A stretch of 64,000 nucleotides of DNA from Microbacterium sp. Yaish 1 (GCF_002245215.1 NZ_NPMR01000001.1:992001-1056000), one strand, 5' to 3'. Positions 16,939-26,140 are shown, numbered from the stretch's first letter. Notes: a model not told the origin generated them from the letters alone. A program made the numbers and translations.

Positions 16939-17121
16939 ATCCGGCGTCCGCGGCGCGCCGCACGTCATCCGGATCGCGAAATGTTAACGCGATGGAAATG
17001 TCCGAGCTTGCATCGGGGACCTACGACCCTGAATACTTGCTATGACCACTCCTGACGTAATCCTTAGCATTACTTCTCCGTTGGGTGTGAGCCTCCGGAT
17101 GACCCAAGGAAAGCAGGACAC
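16939..17121 (+). promoter_or_regulatory. AT-richer promoter and leader region of the second LPATGG gene
   Basis: This 183-nt stretch is noticeably less GC-rich than its surroundings. A possible promoter is TTGCAT (17008-17013) and AATACT (17032-17037) with an 18-bp spacer. That would give a leader of about 78 nt before the ATG at 17122, which has the ribosome binding site AAGGAAAGCAGG. The short repeat GTAAT/ATTAC around 17060-17075 may form a weak hairpin. Such a leader is unlike most non-ribosomal genes here and hints at strong or controlled expression. Confidence 0.4.
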
Positions 17122-17685
17122 ATGAAGAACCGTCTCATCAAGGCGGCGGCGGCCTCGGCCATCGCAGCAGCGGCCGTGTTTGCCGCCCCCGCCATCGCCA
17201 ACGCTTACACCCCGGCACCGGTGGGCGGTTCGTCCGTCACCGTCACCGCTGGCGGCACCGCGACGATCGCGTTCAACAACTTCGAGCCGAACGAGGCCGT
17301 CACCGGCACCCTGACGGGCGAGAACGCCGCTGCAGGCAGCGTCGCGTTCGTCAAGTTCGCCGTGACCTCCACCAGCACCACCAAGGCCGCGAACGGAGCC
17401 GGCGAGGTCGCCTTCCAGGTGACCCTGCCCGCCAACGCGACCGGCGAGTACACCCTCACCGCCACGGGCACCGTCTCGGGCGCGAGCAGCGTCACCATCG
17501 CTGTTCCGGCCGCTGCCGGCGGCTCGGGCAGCACCGGCGGCTCGGGCACCCTGCCCGCCACCGGTGGCGACAACGCCGCTCTCCTCGGCCTGTGGATCGG
17601 CGGTGGCGCTCTCGCCCTCGCCGGCGGCAGCATCGCCGTGGCCAGCACGGTCCGCCGCCACCGCAACGCGGAGGCTGCTGCCTGA
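17122..17685 (+). CDS. small LPATGG cell-wall-anchored protein
   Basis: The 187-residue precursor has a signal peptide (MKNRLIKAAAAS to about ANA, residue 28), a single Thr/Ala-rich beta-type domain with no Cys, a Gly/Ser linker, LPATGGD, a membrane helix and the basic tail RRHRNAEAAA. It should be displayed on the cell wall by a class of sortase not encoded here. Codon usage is highly biased to C-ending codons, and a long leader and a very strong terminator frame it, so it may be an abundant surface protein. It is a paralogue of the upstream gene. Confidence 0.82.
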   Translation: MKNRLIKAAAASAIAAAAVFAAPAIANAYTPAPVGGSSVTVTAGGTATIAFNNFEPNEAVTGTLTGENAAAGSVAFVKFAVTSTSTTKAANGAGEVAFQVTLPANATGEYTLTATGTVSGASSVTIAVPAAAGGSGSTGGSGTLPATGGDNAALLGLWIGGGALALAGGSIAVASTVRRHRNAEAAA

Positions 17686-17705
17686 TCAGGCGCACACAGC
17701 ACGAT

Positions 17706-17739
17706 CGGATGCCCCGGAGCTTCGGCTCCGGGGCATCCG
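17706..17739. terminator. strong intrinsic terminator with TTCG tetraloop
   Basis: A perfect 15-bp stem (17706-17720 with 17725-17739) is closed by the very stable TTCG loop and followed on the plus strand by TCTTTG. It lies between the LPATGG gene and the convergent EEP-family gene ending at 17746, and could serve both. Confidence 0.9.
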
Positions 17740-17745
17740 TCTTTG

Positions 17746-18414
17746 TCAGCGAGGTTCCGCGGTGACCAGGATCGGCAGGTGGTCGCTCGCGCCCTGCGGC
17801 AGCGTCTGCACCCGCTCGATGTCGAATCCGACGCTCGTGGCGAAGTCGTAGTGGCCGCGGAAGAACTTGTAGCGCGTGTAGGTGCGGGCGTCGCTGAGCG
17901 TCAGCTCGTACCCCTGCTTGCGCACGACCTGCCCGAGGTTCTCCTTGAAGACCGGGTAGTTGTAGTCGCCGACCATGAGGATCGGCAGCCCCTCGCCCAG
18001 CTCCGACAGGGCGCCCAGCGCCGCCTGGATCTGGTTGCGGCGCAGCGAGTTCAGCGCCGTCAGCGGCGCCGCATGGAAACTCGCCACGATGACGTCACGC
18101 CCGTCGTCGATGTCACGCAGCCGCACACCGAGCATCCGTTCCTCGGCGGGCTTGAGCACGCGGTCGTGCAGCGACTTCTTCAACGCGAGCGAACGGACCT
18201 CGACCGCGCGGAAGGTGTTCTCCCGGTAGTAGACCGCGAGCCCCAGCCGGTTGCGCGCGGTCGCCTCGGCGAGCCGCAGCCCGCTGATCTGGTCGGGGAT
18301 GCCGCTGGTGTCCGCCTCCTGCAGGCAGAGCACGTCCGCGCCGTGCTGCTCGATGAGTTCGGAGAGCTCGGAGGCGGCGCGGTGCTTGCGCAGGTTGTAC
18401 GAGATGACCTTCAT
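17746..18414 (-). CDS. endonuclease/exonuclease/phosphatase (EEP) family protein
   Basis: The 222-residue protein has the EEP fold signatures in order: SYNLRKH (metal-site Asn), LCLQEAD (catalytic Glu), SFHAAP, VGDYNYP (Asp/Asn pair) and the terminal SDHLPI (Asp-His). Members include DNases, phosphodiesterases and sphingomyelinases; there is no signal peptide, so a cytoplasmic nuclease or phosphatase is likely, with the substrate unknown. A TAGCCT element lies 9 nt upstream of the ATG. It is separated from truA by 32 nt on the same strand. Confidence 0.82.
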   Translation of the reverse strand: MKVISYNLRKHRAASELSELIEQHGADVLCLQEADTSGIPDQISGLRLAEATARNRLGLAVYYRENTFRAVEVRSLALKKSLHDRVLKPAEERMLGVRLRDIDDGRDVIVASFHAAPLTALNSLRRNQIQAALGALSELGEGLPILMVGDYNYPVFKENLGQVVRKQGYELTLSDARTYTRYKFFRGHYDFATSVGFDIERVQTLPQGASDHLPILVTAEPR

Positions 18415-18446
18415 GGTGCCGCCAGGCTACGCCCGGTTCCTTTCGG

Positions 18447-19280
18447 TCAGGTGTCCGTTGCGCGGCGGGCGCGGGTCTGCTCCGCCCGTGCCGCGAGCAG
18501 ATCGTCGGCGGGGTATCCGACCTCCGTGAGCGTGAGCCCGCGCGCCGCCAGCACCGCGAAGGCGCTCGTCCGCTCGCGGGCGTCGCGGAGGACCGCGACG
18601 TCTTCGACGCCGAGCCGGCCCTCGCCCACCGCGACGCACGCGCCGACGAGGGCGCGCACCATGCTGTGGCAGAACGCGTCGGCCTTGACGTTGGCGACGA
18701 GCACACCGCTCTCGTCGCGCCGCCAGTCGAACTCGAGCAGCGTCCGGATCGTCGTCGCCTCGGGCCGCGGCTTGCAGTAAGCGGCGAAATCGTGGAGGCC
18801 GGTCAGGCTGCGTGCCGCGGCATCCATCAGCGCGCCGTCGAGGGCGACCGGAACGAAGGTCGTGCGGAAGCGCTCGAGCGGGTCGTAGCCCGTCGTGCGG
18901 TCGGCGACGCGGTACGCGTAGCGTCGCCAGACCGCGGAGAACCGGGCGTCGAACCCCTCCGGAGCGACCGACGTCGCCCGCACGTGGACGTCGGCGTATC
19001 GGCCGAGCACACCGTTCAGGCGCGCGGCGAGGGCGGCCGGCTCGGGGTCGCGGCCACGTCGCAGCCGCGCCTCCTGCGCCTCGCTCAGGTCGAGGTGCGC
19101 CACCTGGCCCGAGGCGTGCACGCCGGCATCGGTGCGGCCCGCGACGACGAGCTGCGCGTCACCGCCGAGAACGCGGCTGACGGCCGCCTCGATCGACCCC
19201 TGAACGGTGCGCAGGCCCGGCTGGCGGGCCCAGCCCGAGAACCCCGATCCGTCGTAGGCGATGTCCAGTCTCAGGCGCAC
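18447..19280 (-). CDS. truA: tRNA pseudouridine(38-40) synthase TruA
   Basis: The 277-residue protein begins RLRLDIAYDGSGFSGWARQ and has the catalytic AGRTDAGVHASGQV, with Asp51 as nucleophile. The C-terminal FCHSMVRALVGA segment is also typical. TruA isomerises uridines 38-40 in the anticodon stem of many tRNAs. In most actinobacteria truA follows rplQ; here it lies nearly 4 kb away behind a sugar kinase. The GTG start at 19280 is 4 nt after the kinase stop, indicating co-transcription. Confidence 0.93.
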   Translation of the reverse strand: MRLRLDIAYDGSGFSGWARQPGLRTVQGSIEAAVSRVLGGDAQLVVAGRTDAGVHASGQVAHLDLSEAQEARLRRGRDPEPAALAARLNGVLGRYADVHVRATSVAPEGFDARFSAVWRRYAYRVADRTTGYDPLERFRTTFVPVALDGALMDAAARSLTGLHDFAAYCKPRPEATTIRTLLEFDWRRDESGVLVANVKADAFCHSMVRALVGACVAVGEGRLGVEDVAVLRDARERTSAFAVLAARGLTLTEVGYPADDLLAARAEQTRARRATDT

Positions 19281-19284
19281 CCGA

Positions 19285-20169
19285 TCAGTCTTCCAGCTCG
19301 GCGCGCGTGGGCGGGTTCGCCCCCGGCCGCGAGACCGTGATGGCCGCCGCGCGCGCCGCGACCCGCATCGCATCCGCGAGGGCGTCGGCGTCGGCGGGCA
19401 GGCCGCGACCCACGAGCGTGGCGATCAGGCTCGCCATGAACGAGTCGCCCGCCCCGATCGTGTCGGCCACCGTCACCGCGACGCCGGCGACCTCGACGAT
19501 CGCGCCGTCGGGTGCCCGGCCGATCGCTCCCTCGCCGCCGCGCGTCATGACGACGGCTGCGGCACCGAGGCCCGCGATCGTCTCGAGCACGCTGGCGGCA
19601 TCGGCGCCGGGCCAGAGCCACTCGGCATCCTCGTCGCTGAGCTTGACGAGGTCGGCGGCCGCGGCGGCGCGGGCGAAGCGCGCCAGCGCCGTCTCGCGCG
19701 AGCCGACGAGCGCCGGCCGGATGTTGGGGTCCACGGTGACGATGGCCCCGCCGCGGGCGGCCTCCAGAGCAGCCAGGCACGTCTCCCCGCCCGGGTCGAG
19801 GAACAGGGCGATCGAGCCGGTGTGCACGAGCCCGGCGTCACCACGCGGCACGGGCGGTACGACGCCGGCCACGTCGAAGTCGTACTCCGCCGACCCGTCG
19901 GGACGGATGCGGGCGCGCGCCGTGTCGGTCGCCGCATCGGTCCACGAGGCCTCCGCGACCTCGGCGCCCGCCTCGCGCACGTGACGGGCGATCCGCTCGC
20001 CGCGCTCGTCGCGTCCCAGCCGCGTCGCCAAGCGCACGGGAACACCGAGGCGGGCGACGCCCACCGCGACGTTGGCCGGACTGCCGCCGACGTGCTCGGT
20101 CGCGCCGTCATCGGTCTCGACGATGTCGACCAACGCCTCGCCCAGCACCAGGACCTCGGGAGCGCCCAT
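19285..20169 (-). CDS. PfkB family carbohydrate kinase
   Basis: The 294-residue protein carries both PfkB signatures: GGSPANVAVGVARLG near the N-terminus and DTIGAGDSFMASL near the C-terminus, where the Asp in GAGD is the catalytic base. Spacing and the GEALVDIV start resemble fructokinases, although the sugar cannot be fixed from sequence. The ATG at 20169 follows AGGTGG; a longer frame upstream lacks coding character. TruA follows by 4 nt. Confidence 0.86.
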   Translation of the reverse strand: MGAPEVLVLGEALVDIVETDDGATEHVGGSPANVAVGVARLGVPVRLATRLGRDERGERIARHVREAGAEVAEASWTDAATDTARARIRPDGSAEYDFDVAGVVPPVPRGDAGLVHTGSIALFLDPGGETCLAALEAARGGAIVTVDPNIRPALVGSRETALARFARAAAAADLVKLSDEDAEWLWPGADAASVLETIAGLGAAAVVMTRGGEGAIGRAPDGAIVEVAGVAVTVADTIGAGDSFMASLIATLVGRGLPADADALADAMRVAARAAAITVSRPGANPPTRAELED

Positions 20170-20302
20170 GTTCCACCTGTTCTCGAAAGTCGATCCGCGG
20201 GATCCGCGCACCTCCTCCGGTCTACCACATCGCCCCCAGGCGCCCGCTCTACACTGGGAGGCTGCCGCCGCCCGTCCCCCCGACGACCCCGGATACAGCC
20301 CT

Positions 20303-22177
20303 ATGACTTCTCCGCCTCTTCCGCGCGCCCGCATCGCGGGACTCGACGGTCTGCGCGCCGTCGCCGTGGTGCTCGTCGTCGTCTACCACCTGTTTCCCGC
20401 AGCGTTCCTGCGCAGCGGCTACGTCGGCGTCGACGTCTTCTTCGTGATCTCCGGCTTCCTCATCACGACGCTGCTCCTGCGCGAACGCGCCCGCGAGGGC
20501 CGCATCCGGCTGCGGCGGTTCTGGTCACGGCGCGCGCGACGACTGCTTCCGGCGCTCGCGACCGTCGTCACGGTCAGCGCATCCCTGGCCTGGCTCGTCG
20601 GTGGCGACGTGCTGGTCGACATGGGGCTGCAGGTCCTCGGAGCTGCCACCTTCTCGTACAACTGGGTGTCGATGGCCGACGGCGGCACCTACTTCTCCGC
20701 GGCCGACCCGGAGATCTTCCGGAACCTCTGGTCGCTGGCGGTCGAAGAGCAGTTCTACCTGCTCTGGCCGCTGCTGCTGCCCCTCTTCCTGCTGCTTCCC
20801 GGCCGGCGCTCGCGCGCCGCCGTCGCTCTCGCCCTCGCGGCGGCCTCGGCCGCGTGGGCATTCGCGAGCGTCGCGGCGGGCGCCGACCTCACGCGGGTCT
20901 ACTTCGGCACCGACACGCACGCGTTCGGGCTCCTGATCGGTGTCGCCGTGGCCTTCGTCCTGCACGGTCTCGTCGTCCGCCGGTCATCTGTCGCCGGCGT
21001 CGGCCCGGTCTGGGGCGTCATCGTCGGGGCGCTCGCGACCGGCGGGATCGTCGTCGCCGCCGCCGCGGGCGGTGGTGAGGCCATCACATACCCGGCCTCG
21101 AGCCTCGCGGCGTCGCTCCTCACCGCCGTCGTGCTGCTGGTCGCGGCGTGGCCGGGCTCGTGGTTCGGCCGGGCGCTGGATGTCTCACCCCTGCGCTGGC
21201 TGGGCGAGCGGTCGTACGCGGTGTACCTGTGGCACTGGCCGCTCCTGGTCCTGCTGTCGTTCCAGCTCGGCGGCGCGGGCCCCGAGGCGGGCGTCCCCGT
21301 CGCGACGGGCGCGGTCGTCGCGGTCGCCTCGGTCGCGCTGGCGGCGGTGTCGTACCGGTGGATCGAGCAGCCGGTGCGGCGTCACGGTTTCCGCGGCGCG
21401 TTCGCGATCGCTCGGCGCGGTCTGCGCTCGCGCCCGTCCCGCCGGGCCGCGACCCTGGCCGCCGCGGTGGCCGCAGCCCTCGCCCTCGGCGGAACGACGG
21501 CCGCCGTCGCGGCGGCACCGCGCGAGACGACGAGCCAGAGCGCGGTCGATGCCGGGCGCGACGCCCTCGCGCGGGCCGATCGGCATCCCACGCCCGCCCC
21601 CGCGCCGGGCGCGCAGACGGTCGACGGCACGCGCGTGAGCGCCGTCGGCGACTCGGTCATGCTCGCCTCCGCTCCCGGGCTGCTCCAGGCGATGCCGGGG
21701 ATCGCGGTCGACGCCGAGGTGTCGCGGTCGCTGTGGGCCGGCGTCCGCATCATCGACGACCTCGCGGCGTCCGGAGCCCTCCGGGAGTACGTCGTGGTCG
21801 GCCTCGGCACGAACGGCCCCGTCTCGACGGAGGCTCTCCAGCGCATCGTGGATGCCGCGGGGCCCGAGCGCTACGTCATCCTCGTGAACGCCGCCGCGCC
21901 GCGCGATTGGATCCCCGGCGTCAACCGCGACCTCACCGCTTTCGCCGCCACCCACCCTCGAGTGGCCGTCGCCGACTGGGCGGGTGCGATCGCCGACCAC
22001 ACCGACCTGCTCGCGGGTGACCAGATCCATCCCGAGGCGGCCGGCGGCGACCTGTACGCACGCACGGTGAAGCGTGCGATCGACGGGGCCGCAACCCAGC
22101 TCGCGACAGCGCAGTGGGCGGCGGAGCAGACGCGGACGACGCTCCTCGAGATCCTCGGGCGCGCCGAGGATCAGTAG
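20303..22177 (+). CDS. OafA/YrhL-like acyltransferase with SGNH domain
   Basis: The 624-residue protein has an N-terminal acyltransferase-3 membrane domain of about ten helices (residues 9-370). The family opening is IAGLDGLRAVAVVLVVVYH with its catalytic His, then GYVGVDVFFVISGFLIT. The C-terminal extracytoplasmic SGNH-hydrolase-like domain starts about residue 448 (AVGDSVML) and ends with the Asp-His pair in DQIHPE. Such fusions O-acetylate cell-surface glycans or peptidoglycan using acetyl-CoA from inside the cell. It stands alone; the start at 20303 is the first Met of the conserved region. Confidence 0.87.
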   Translation: MTSPPLPRARIAGLDGLRAVAVVLVVVYHLFPAAFLRSGYVGVDVFFVISGFLITTLLLRERAREGRIRLRRFWSRRARRLLPALATVVTVSASLAWLVGGDVLVDMGLQVLGAATFSYNWVSMADGGTYFSAADPEIFRNLWSLAVEEQFYLLWPLLLPLFLLLPGRRSRAAVALALAAASAAWAFASVAAGADLTRVYFGTDTHAFGLLIGVAVAFVLHGLVVRRSSVAGVGPVWGVIVGALATGGIVVAAAAGGGEAITYPASSLAASLLTAVVLLVAAWPGSWFGRALDVSPLRWLGERSYAVYLWHWPLLVLLSFQLGGAGPEAGVPVATGAVVAVASVALAAVSYRWIEQPVRRHGFRGAFAIARRGLRSRPSRRAATLAAAVAAALALGGTTAAVAAAPRETTSQSAVDAGRDALARADRHPTPAPAPGAQTVDGTRVSAVGDSVMLASAPGLLQAMPGIAVDAEVSRSLWAGVRIIDDLAASGALREYVVVGLGTNGPVSTEALQRIVDAAGPERYVILVNAAAPRDWIPGVNRDLTAFAATHPRVAVADWAGAIADHTDLLAGDQIHPEAAGGDLYARTVKRAIDGAATQLATAQWAAEQTRTTLLEILGRAEDQ

Positions 22178-22198
22178 TCGCGGATCGACGACCGCGGT

Positions 22199-23200
22199 TC
22201 AGTACCGGCGCACCAGCACCCGGTCGCGCTCGTACGCGGTGAACCCGAGGCCCCCGTAGAGCGTGTTCGCCCCGGTCGGGCTCTCGGTGTCGACGTCGAG
22301 CACGGCCACGCCGAGCCCCGCGTCCCGCATGGCCGCGAGTGAGCGCGAGATCACGGCGGGGGCCAGGCCGCGCCGACGGTGCGAGCGGACGACCCCGACG
22401 AGATCGATGTAGGCGTTGGGCCCGAGGACGCTGAAGTCTCCCTCGTTCACCGACGCGAGGCAGAACGCGACGATCCTCCCGTCGTCGAGCGCGAGCGTGC
22501 ACAGGTCGGGCCGGAGGAACGGGCCGCCGATGAACTGCTGCCACCGCTCGGGCGGGCTGGGGAGGCTCCCCCAGTGATCGCGGAACGCGTCATTGCGCGC
22601 CAGCCGGGCGTCCTCCGCCCGGTCGGCAGAGAACGGCACCAGCTCGATGCCCGCGGGGGCGGCGACGTCGGCGATCGGCTGCGTCAGATCGCGGTGCATC
22701 GTCGAGAACCAGCGTTCGGTGCGGTAGCCGAGCGATTCGGCGATGCGCTCGAGGGCGGCGTCCTTCTCCGAGGCGTACACCTGGATCTCGGCCGGCAGAC
22801 CCGCCGCCGCGCCGTCCGCTGCACGCGCCTCGTGCAGCTGCTCCTCCGCGCGCTCGTGCTGCCACGTGAACAGCGCGGTGCCGATCCCGCGGCCGCGCCG
22901 GTCAGGACGCACCGCGCCGGTGAGGGAGACGTGCAGGTGCTCCTCGCGCGAGGGGTGCAGGGTGACCGTGCCGACCGCGACAGCGTCGCCGCCGGCCTCG
23001 AACGCGATCATCGTGTCGCGGGTGTGGTCGATGTGCGACAGGTCGAACGTCTCCGCGACCTCCTCCCGCGGTGTCGTCCACGTCGGGTGGTCGACACGAT
23101 CGGCGGCCGCCAGGACGCCATGGATGACGTCGATGTCGTTCGCGGTCGCGGTGCGCCAGTGCGCAACGGCGGGGCAGGACGGTGCGTTCGGCTCGCTCAC
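22199..23200 (-). CDS. double GNAT-domain N-acetyltransferase
   Basis: The 333-residue protein contains two GNAT folds. The N-terminal one (about 20-165) has the acetyl-CoA loop RPDRRGRGIGTAL; the C-terminal one (about 185-333) has SHRRRGLAPAVI. Twin-GNAT layout is shared with mycothiol synthase MshD, but identity as MshD is not claimed, since many paralogues have this layout. The GTG at 23200 is chosen because GAGGGT (23207-23212, minus strand) lies exactly 6 nt before it. It follows the convergent acyltransferase by 21 nt. Confidence 0.78.
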   Translation of the reverse strand: MSEPNAPSCPAVAHWRTATANDIDVIHGVLAAADRVDHPTWTTPREEVAETFDLSHIDHTRDTMIAFEAGGDAVAVGTVTLHPSREEHLHVSLTGAVRPDRRGRGIGTALFTWQHERAEEQLHEARAADGAAAGLPAEIQVYASEKDAALERIAESLGYRTERWFSTMHRDLTQPIADVAAPAGIELVPFSADRAEDARLARNDAFRDHWGSLPSPPERWQQFIGGPFLRPDLCTLALDDGRIVAFCLASVNEGDFSVLGPNAYIDLVGVVRSHRRRGLAPAVISRSLAAMRDAGLGVAVLDVDTESPTGANTLYGGLGFTAYERDRVLVRRY

Positions 23201-23215
23201 CCTTCCACCCTCGCA

Positions 23216-23255
23216 CATCGGGCCCGCACCCTCCGAAGAGAGTGCGGGCCCGATG
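23216..23255 (-). terminator. stem-loop at the end of the ribosomal protein cluster
   Basis: A perfect 14-bp stem (23216-23229 with 23242-23255) with a 12-nt loop lies 17 nt beyond the rplQ stop on the minus strand. It ends the rpoA-rplQ transcript. It is only a few bases upstream of the GNAT gene's -10 element, so the two units are tightly packed. Confidence 0.8.
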
Positions 23256-23272
23256 TCAGCGCGACGCGCTGT

Positions 23273-23842
23273 TTACTTCTTGTCGTCCTCGGCGGGAGCC
23301 TCAGCGGCGTCCTCGGCCGCAGCCTCAGCAGCTGCGCCCTCCTCCGGCGACTCGGCGCCGGCGTCGGCGGCCGTGTCGTCGGCGGGAGCCTCGGTGGTCT
23401 CCTCGACGGGAGCCTCCTCGACGGGTGCCTCAGCGGCCGGCGCGGCGGCAGCCGACTTCTTGGCGGACTTCGGCTTGGGGTTCACCGGCTCGAGAACGAG
23501 CTCGATGACGGCCATGGGGGCGTTGTCGCCCTTGCGGTTGCCGATCTTCGTGATGCGGGTGTAGCCACCCTCGCGCTCGGCGACCAGCGGAGCGATCTCG
23601 GCGAAGAGCTCGTGCACGACGCTCTTGTCACCGATGACCGACGCGACGCGGCGGCGGGCGTGCAGGTCGCCGCGCTTGGCGAACGTGACCAGGCGCTCGG
23701 CGTACGGACGCAGGCGCTTGGCCTTGGTCTCGGTCGTGGTGATCGACTTGTACGTGAACAGGGCCGCGGCGAGGTTCGCGAGAAGCAGGCGCTCGTGTGC
23801 GGGGCCGCCTCCGAGGCGGGGACCCTTGGTGGGCTTAGGCAT
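23273..23842 (-). CDS. rplQ: 50S ribosomal protein L17
   Basis: The first 120 of 189 residues are the L17 domain, beginning [24 protein letters not shown], which lines the polypeptide exit tunnel region of the large subunit. The last 65 or so residues are an added low-complexity tail of Ala, Glu, Pro and Asp ending in EDDKK, common in length-variable form among actinobacterial L17 proteins and probably disordered. It is 29 nt downstream of rpoA and last in the cluster, before a strong stem-loop. Confidence 0.97.
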   Translation of the reverse strand: MPKPTKGPRLGGGPAHERLLLANLAAALFTYKSITTTETKAKRLRPYAERLVTFAKRGDLHARRRVASVIGDKSVVHELFAEIAPLVAEREGGYTRITKIGNRKGDNAPMAVIELVLEPVNPKPKSAKKSAAAAPAAEAPVEEAPVEETTEAPADDTAADAGAESPEEGAAAEAAAEDAAEAPAEDDKK

Positions 23843-23871
23843 GTTTGATTACTCCAGGAAGAAAGGGGGGC

Positions 23872-24861
23872 TCAGAGGTTCTCGTCGTCGTATCCGCCGT
23901 AGAAGTGCGCACCGTCGAACCCGGGAACCGAGTCCTTCAGCGACAGGCCGAGGGAGACGAGCTTGTCGCGCACCTCGTCGACCGACTTCTGACCGAAGTT
24001 GCGGATGTTCATGAGCTGGGTCTCCGAGAGGGCGACCAGCTCGGACACCGTGTTGATGCCCTCGCGCTTGAGGCAGTTGTACGAGCGGACCGACAGGTCG
24101 AGGTCCTCGATCGGCATCGACAGCTCGTTGGTGAGGACCTCGGCGACCGGCGCGGGGCCGATCTCGATGCCCTCGGCCTCGACGTTCAGCTCGCGGGCGA
24201 GACCGAACAGCTCGACGAGCGTGCGGCCGGCCGATGCGACGGCGTCGCGCGGCGAGATGGACGCCTTCGACTCGACGTCGAGGACGAGCTTGTCGAAGTC
24301 GGTGCGCTCACCGGCACGAGTGGCCTCGACGCGGTAGCTGACCTTGAGCACGGGCGAGTAGATCGAGTCGATCGGGATCTGACCGGCCTCGGCGTACTCG
24401 TTGCGGTTCTGCGTCGCCGAGACGTAGCCGCGGCCGCGCTCGATGACGAGCTCGAGCTCGAACTTCGCGCTGTCGTTGAGCGTCGCGATGACCAGGTCGG
24501 GGTTGTGGACCTCGACACCGGCCGGAGCCGAGATGTCGGCGGCCGTGACCTCACCGGCACCGGTCTTGCGCAGGTACGCCGTGATGGGCTCGTCGCGCTC
24601 GGACGAGACGACCAGCTGCTTGATGTTGAGGATGATCTCGGTGACATCCTCCTTCACGCCCGGGATGGTGCTGAACTCGTGCAGCACACCGTCGAAGCGG
24701 ATGCTGGTGACGGCGGCACCCGGGATGGACGACAGCAGGCTGCGGCGCAGCGCGTTGCCGATGGTGTAGCCGAAGCCGGGCTCCAGCGGCTCGACGACGA
24801 ACCGGCTGCGGAACTCGCCGATCTTCTCCTCGGTCAGAGTGGGACGCTGTGCGATGAGCAC
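23872..24861 (-). CDS. rpoA: RNA polymerase alpha subunit
   Basis: The 329-residue subunit has the N-terminal dimerisation domain ([19 protein letters not shown]) and the C-terminal DNA- and activator-contacting domain from about residue 245 ([34 protein letters not shown]). The start is GTG (24859-24861) with AAAGGAAC upstream. A gap of 122 nt to rpsK contains a strong hairpin, so rpoA may have its own promoter; TATAGC at 24888-24893 is a weak candidate -10. Confidence 0.98.
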   Translation of the reverse strand: MLIAQRPTLTEEKIGEFRSRFVVEPLEPGFGYTIGNALRRSLLSSIPGAAVTSIRFDGVLHEFSTIPGVKEDVTEIILNIKQLVVSSERDEPITAYLRKTGAGEVTAADISAPAGVEVHNPDLVIATLNDSAKFELELVIERGRGYVSATQNRNEYAEAGQIPIDSIYSPVLKVSYRVEATRAGERTDFDKLVLDVESKASISPRDAVASAGRTLVELFGLARELNVEAEGIEIGPAPVAEVLTNELSMPIEDLDLSVRSYNCLKREGINTVSELVALSETQLMNIRNFGQKSVDEVRDKLVSLGLSLKDSVPGFDGAHFYGGYDDENL

Positions 24862-24943
24862 TATGTGTTCCTTTCGATCACGTGACCGCTATATGACACG
24901 TGCAATTCAGTGAGGTGTTGAGTTTTCAAGGAAACGACGGAAG

Positions 24944-24972
24944 TCCGGATGCCGCGAGGTGCGGCATCCGGA
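24944..24972 (-). terminator. strong hairpin between rpsK and rpoA
   Basis: A perfect 12-bp stem (24944-24955 with 24961-24972) and 5-nt loop lies 12 nt past the rpsK stop. Its arms contain the window's recurrent word GGATGCC/GGCATCC. It could end the rpsM-rpsK transcript or lower downstream expression of rpoA. Confidence 0.65.
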
Positions 24973-24983
24973 TCCGTGTCAGC

Positions 24984-25382
24984 TCAGACGCGGCGGCGCT
25001 TGGGGGGACGGCAGCCGTTGTGGGCCTGGGGGGTGACGTCCTGGATGGACCCCACCTCGAGGCCGGCGGCCGTCAGCGAGCGGATCGCGGTCTCACGGCC
25101 CGAACCGGGGCCCTTGACGAAGACGTCGACCTTCTTGACGCCGTGCTCCTGCGCCTGACGCGCAGCGGACTCGGCGGCCATGCCGGCGGCGTAGGGGGTC
25201 GACTTGCGCGAGCCCTTGAAGCCGACGCCACCCGAGGAGGCCCAGCTGATGACGGCGCCCGACGGGTCGGTGATCGAGACGATCGTGTTGTTGAACGTCG
25301 ACTTGATGTGGGCGTGGCCCAGCGCGATGTTCTTCTTCTCCTTGCGGCGCGGCTTGCGCGCTGCGGACTTGGCCTGTGCCAT
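24984..25382 (-). CDS. rpsK: 30S ribosomal protein S11
   Basis: The 132-residue protein has the S11 pattern [18 protein letters not shown] and ends with the conserved [20 protein letters not shown]11 sits on the platform of the small subunit near the Shine-Dalgarno helix. It lies 34 nt downstream of rpsM, the usual alpha-operon order, and is followed by a hairpin. Confidence 0.98.
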   Translation of the reverse strand: MAQAKSAARKPRRKEKKNIALGHAHIKSTFNNTIVSITDPSGAVISWASSGGVGFKGSRKSTPYAAGMAAESAARQAQEHGVKKVDVFVKGPGSGRETAIRSLTAAGLEVGSIQDVTPQAHNGCRPPKRRRV

Positions 25383-25416
25383 GTGCGTGTTCTCCTAAAC
25401 CTGTGGGGGCCGCGCC

Positions 25417-25791
25417 TTAGCGCGCCTTCTTCTTGCCGGCGACGGTGCGCTTGGGACCCTTGCGCGTACGCGCGTTGGTCTTGGTGCGCTGACCGCGCAC
25501 GGGCAGGCCACGGCGGTGGCGCAGACCCTCGTAGGAACCGATCTCGACCTTGCGGCGGATGTCGGCGGCGACCTCGCGGCGCAGGTCACCCTCCACCTTG
25601 TAGTTGCCCTCGATGTAGTCGCGGAGCGCGACGAGCTGGTCGTCGGTGAGGTCCTTGACGCGGATGTTCTCGTCGATCTCCGTCGCAGCGAGGATCTCGT
25701 TCGAGCGGGTACGGCCCACGCCGTAGATGTACGTGAGGGCGATCACCACGCGCTTGTCGCGCGGGATGTCAACGCCGGCAAGACGTGCCAT
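25417..25791 (-). CDS. rpsM: 30S ribosomal protein S13
   Basis: The 124-residue protein starts [19 protein letters not shown] and has [19 protein letters not shown] near the end, the conserved S13 tail that contacts tRNA and the subunit bridge. A 156-nt gap with a hairpin separates it from rpmJ, so a promoter for rpsM may lie at 25792-25920, although none stands out. Confidence 0.98.
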   Translation of the reverse strand: MARLAGVDIPRDKRVVIALTYIYGVGRTRSNEILAATEIDENIRVKDLTDDQLVALRDYIEGNYKVEGDLRREVAADIRRKVEIGSYEGLRHRRGLPVRGQRTKTNARTRKGPKRTVAGKKKAR

Positions 25792-25920
25792 GCGGTTCTC
25801 CTAGGAGTAATCGAAGGTGTGGAGCAGGATCGGTGCTCGGGCCTTCGTCCCGAGGTGTCCCCCGCCGGCGGTGCCGGGCGGGTTCTGATCTGCCTGAGGT
25901 GTATTGAGTTGTCGTCGTAC

Positions 25921-25946
25921 CGGGTGCCGCGCGGACGCGGCATCCG
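25921..25946 (-). terminator. hairpin just after rpmJ
   Basis: Arms at 25921-25931 and 25936-25946 pair at ten of eleven positions around a 4-nt loop, immediately past the rpmJ stop at 25948. It is one of several hairpins between genes of the cluster and again carries GGCATCC. Confidence 0.5.
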
Positions 25947-25947
25947 A

Positions 25948-26064
25948 TCAGCCCTGGCGCTGCTTGTGACGCGGGTTCGACTTGCAGATGACCATGACGC
26001 GACCGTGGCGGCGGATGACCTTGCAGTGGTCGCAGATGGGCTTGACGGAGGGGTTGACCTTCAT
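25948..26064 (-). CDS. rpmJ: 50S ribosomal protein L36, zinc-binding form
   Basis: This 38-residue protein begins [15 protein letters not shown] and ends NPRHKQRQG. Cys11, Cys14, Cys27 and the late His form the zinc ribbon of the C+ type L36, as opposed to zinc-free paralogues made under zinc starvation. It lies 76 nt downstream of infA, in the standard order. Confidence 0.96.
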   Translation of the reverse strand: MKVNPSVKPICDHCKVIRRHGRVMVICKSNPRHKQRQG

Positions 26065-26140
26065 GATGTTCCTGATTCGCTGTCTTCGCCGGCGGAGCAG
26101 GAGCTCCGGGGCGTTACTTCTCGACCGGTGTGCGCTGGGC

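Noticed and set aside
22199..23200. Naming the double GNAT gene mshD
   Set aside because: Twin GNAT domains alone do not identify mycothiol synthase; several actinobacterial families share this layout.
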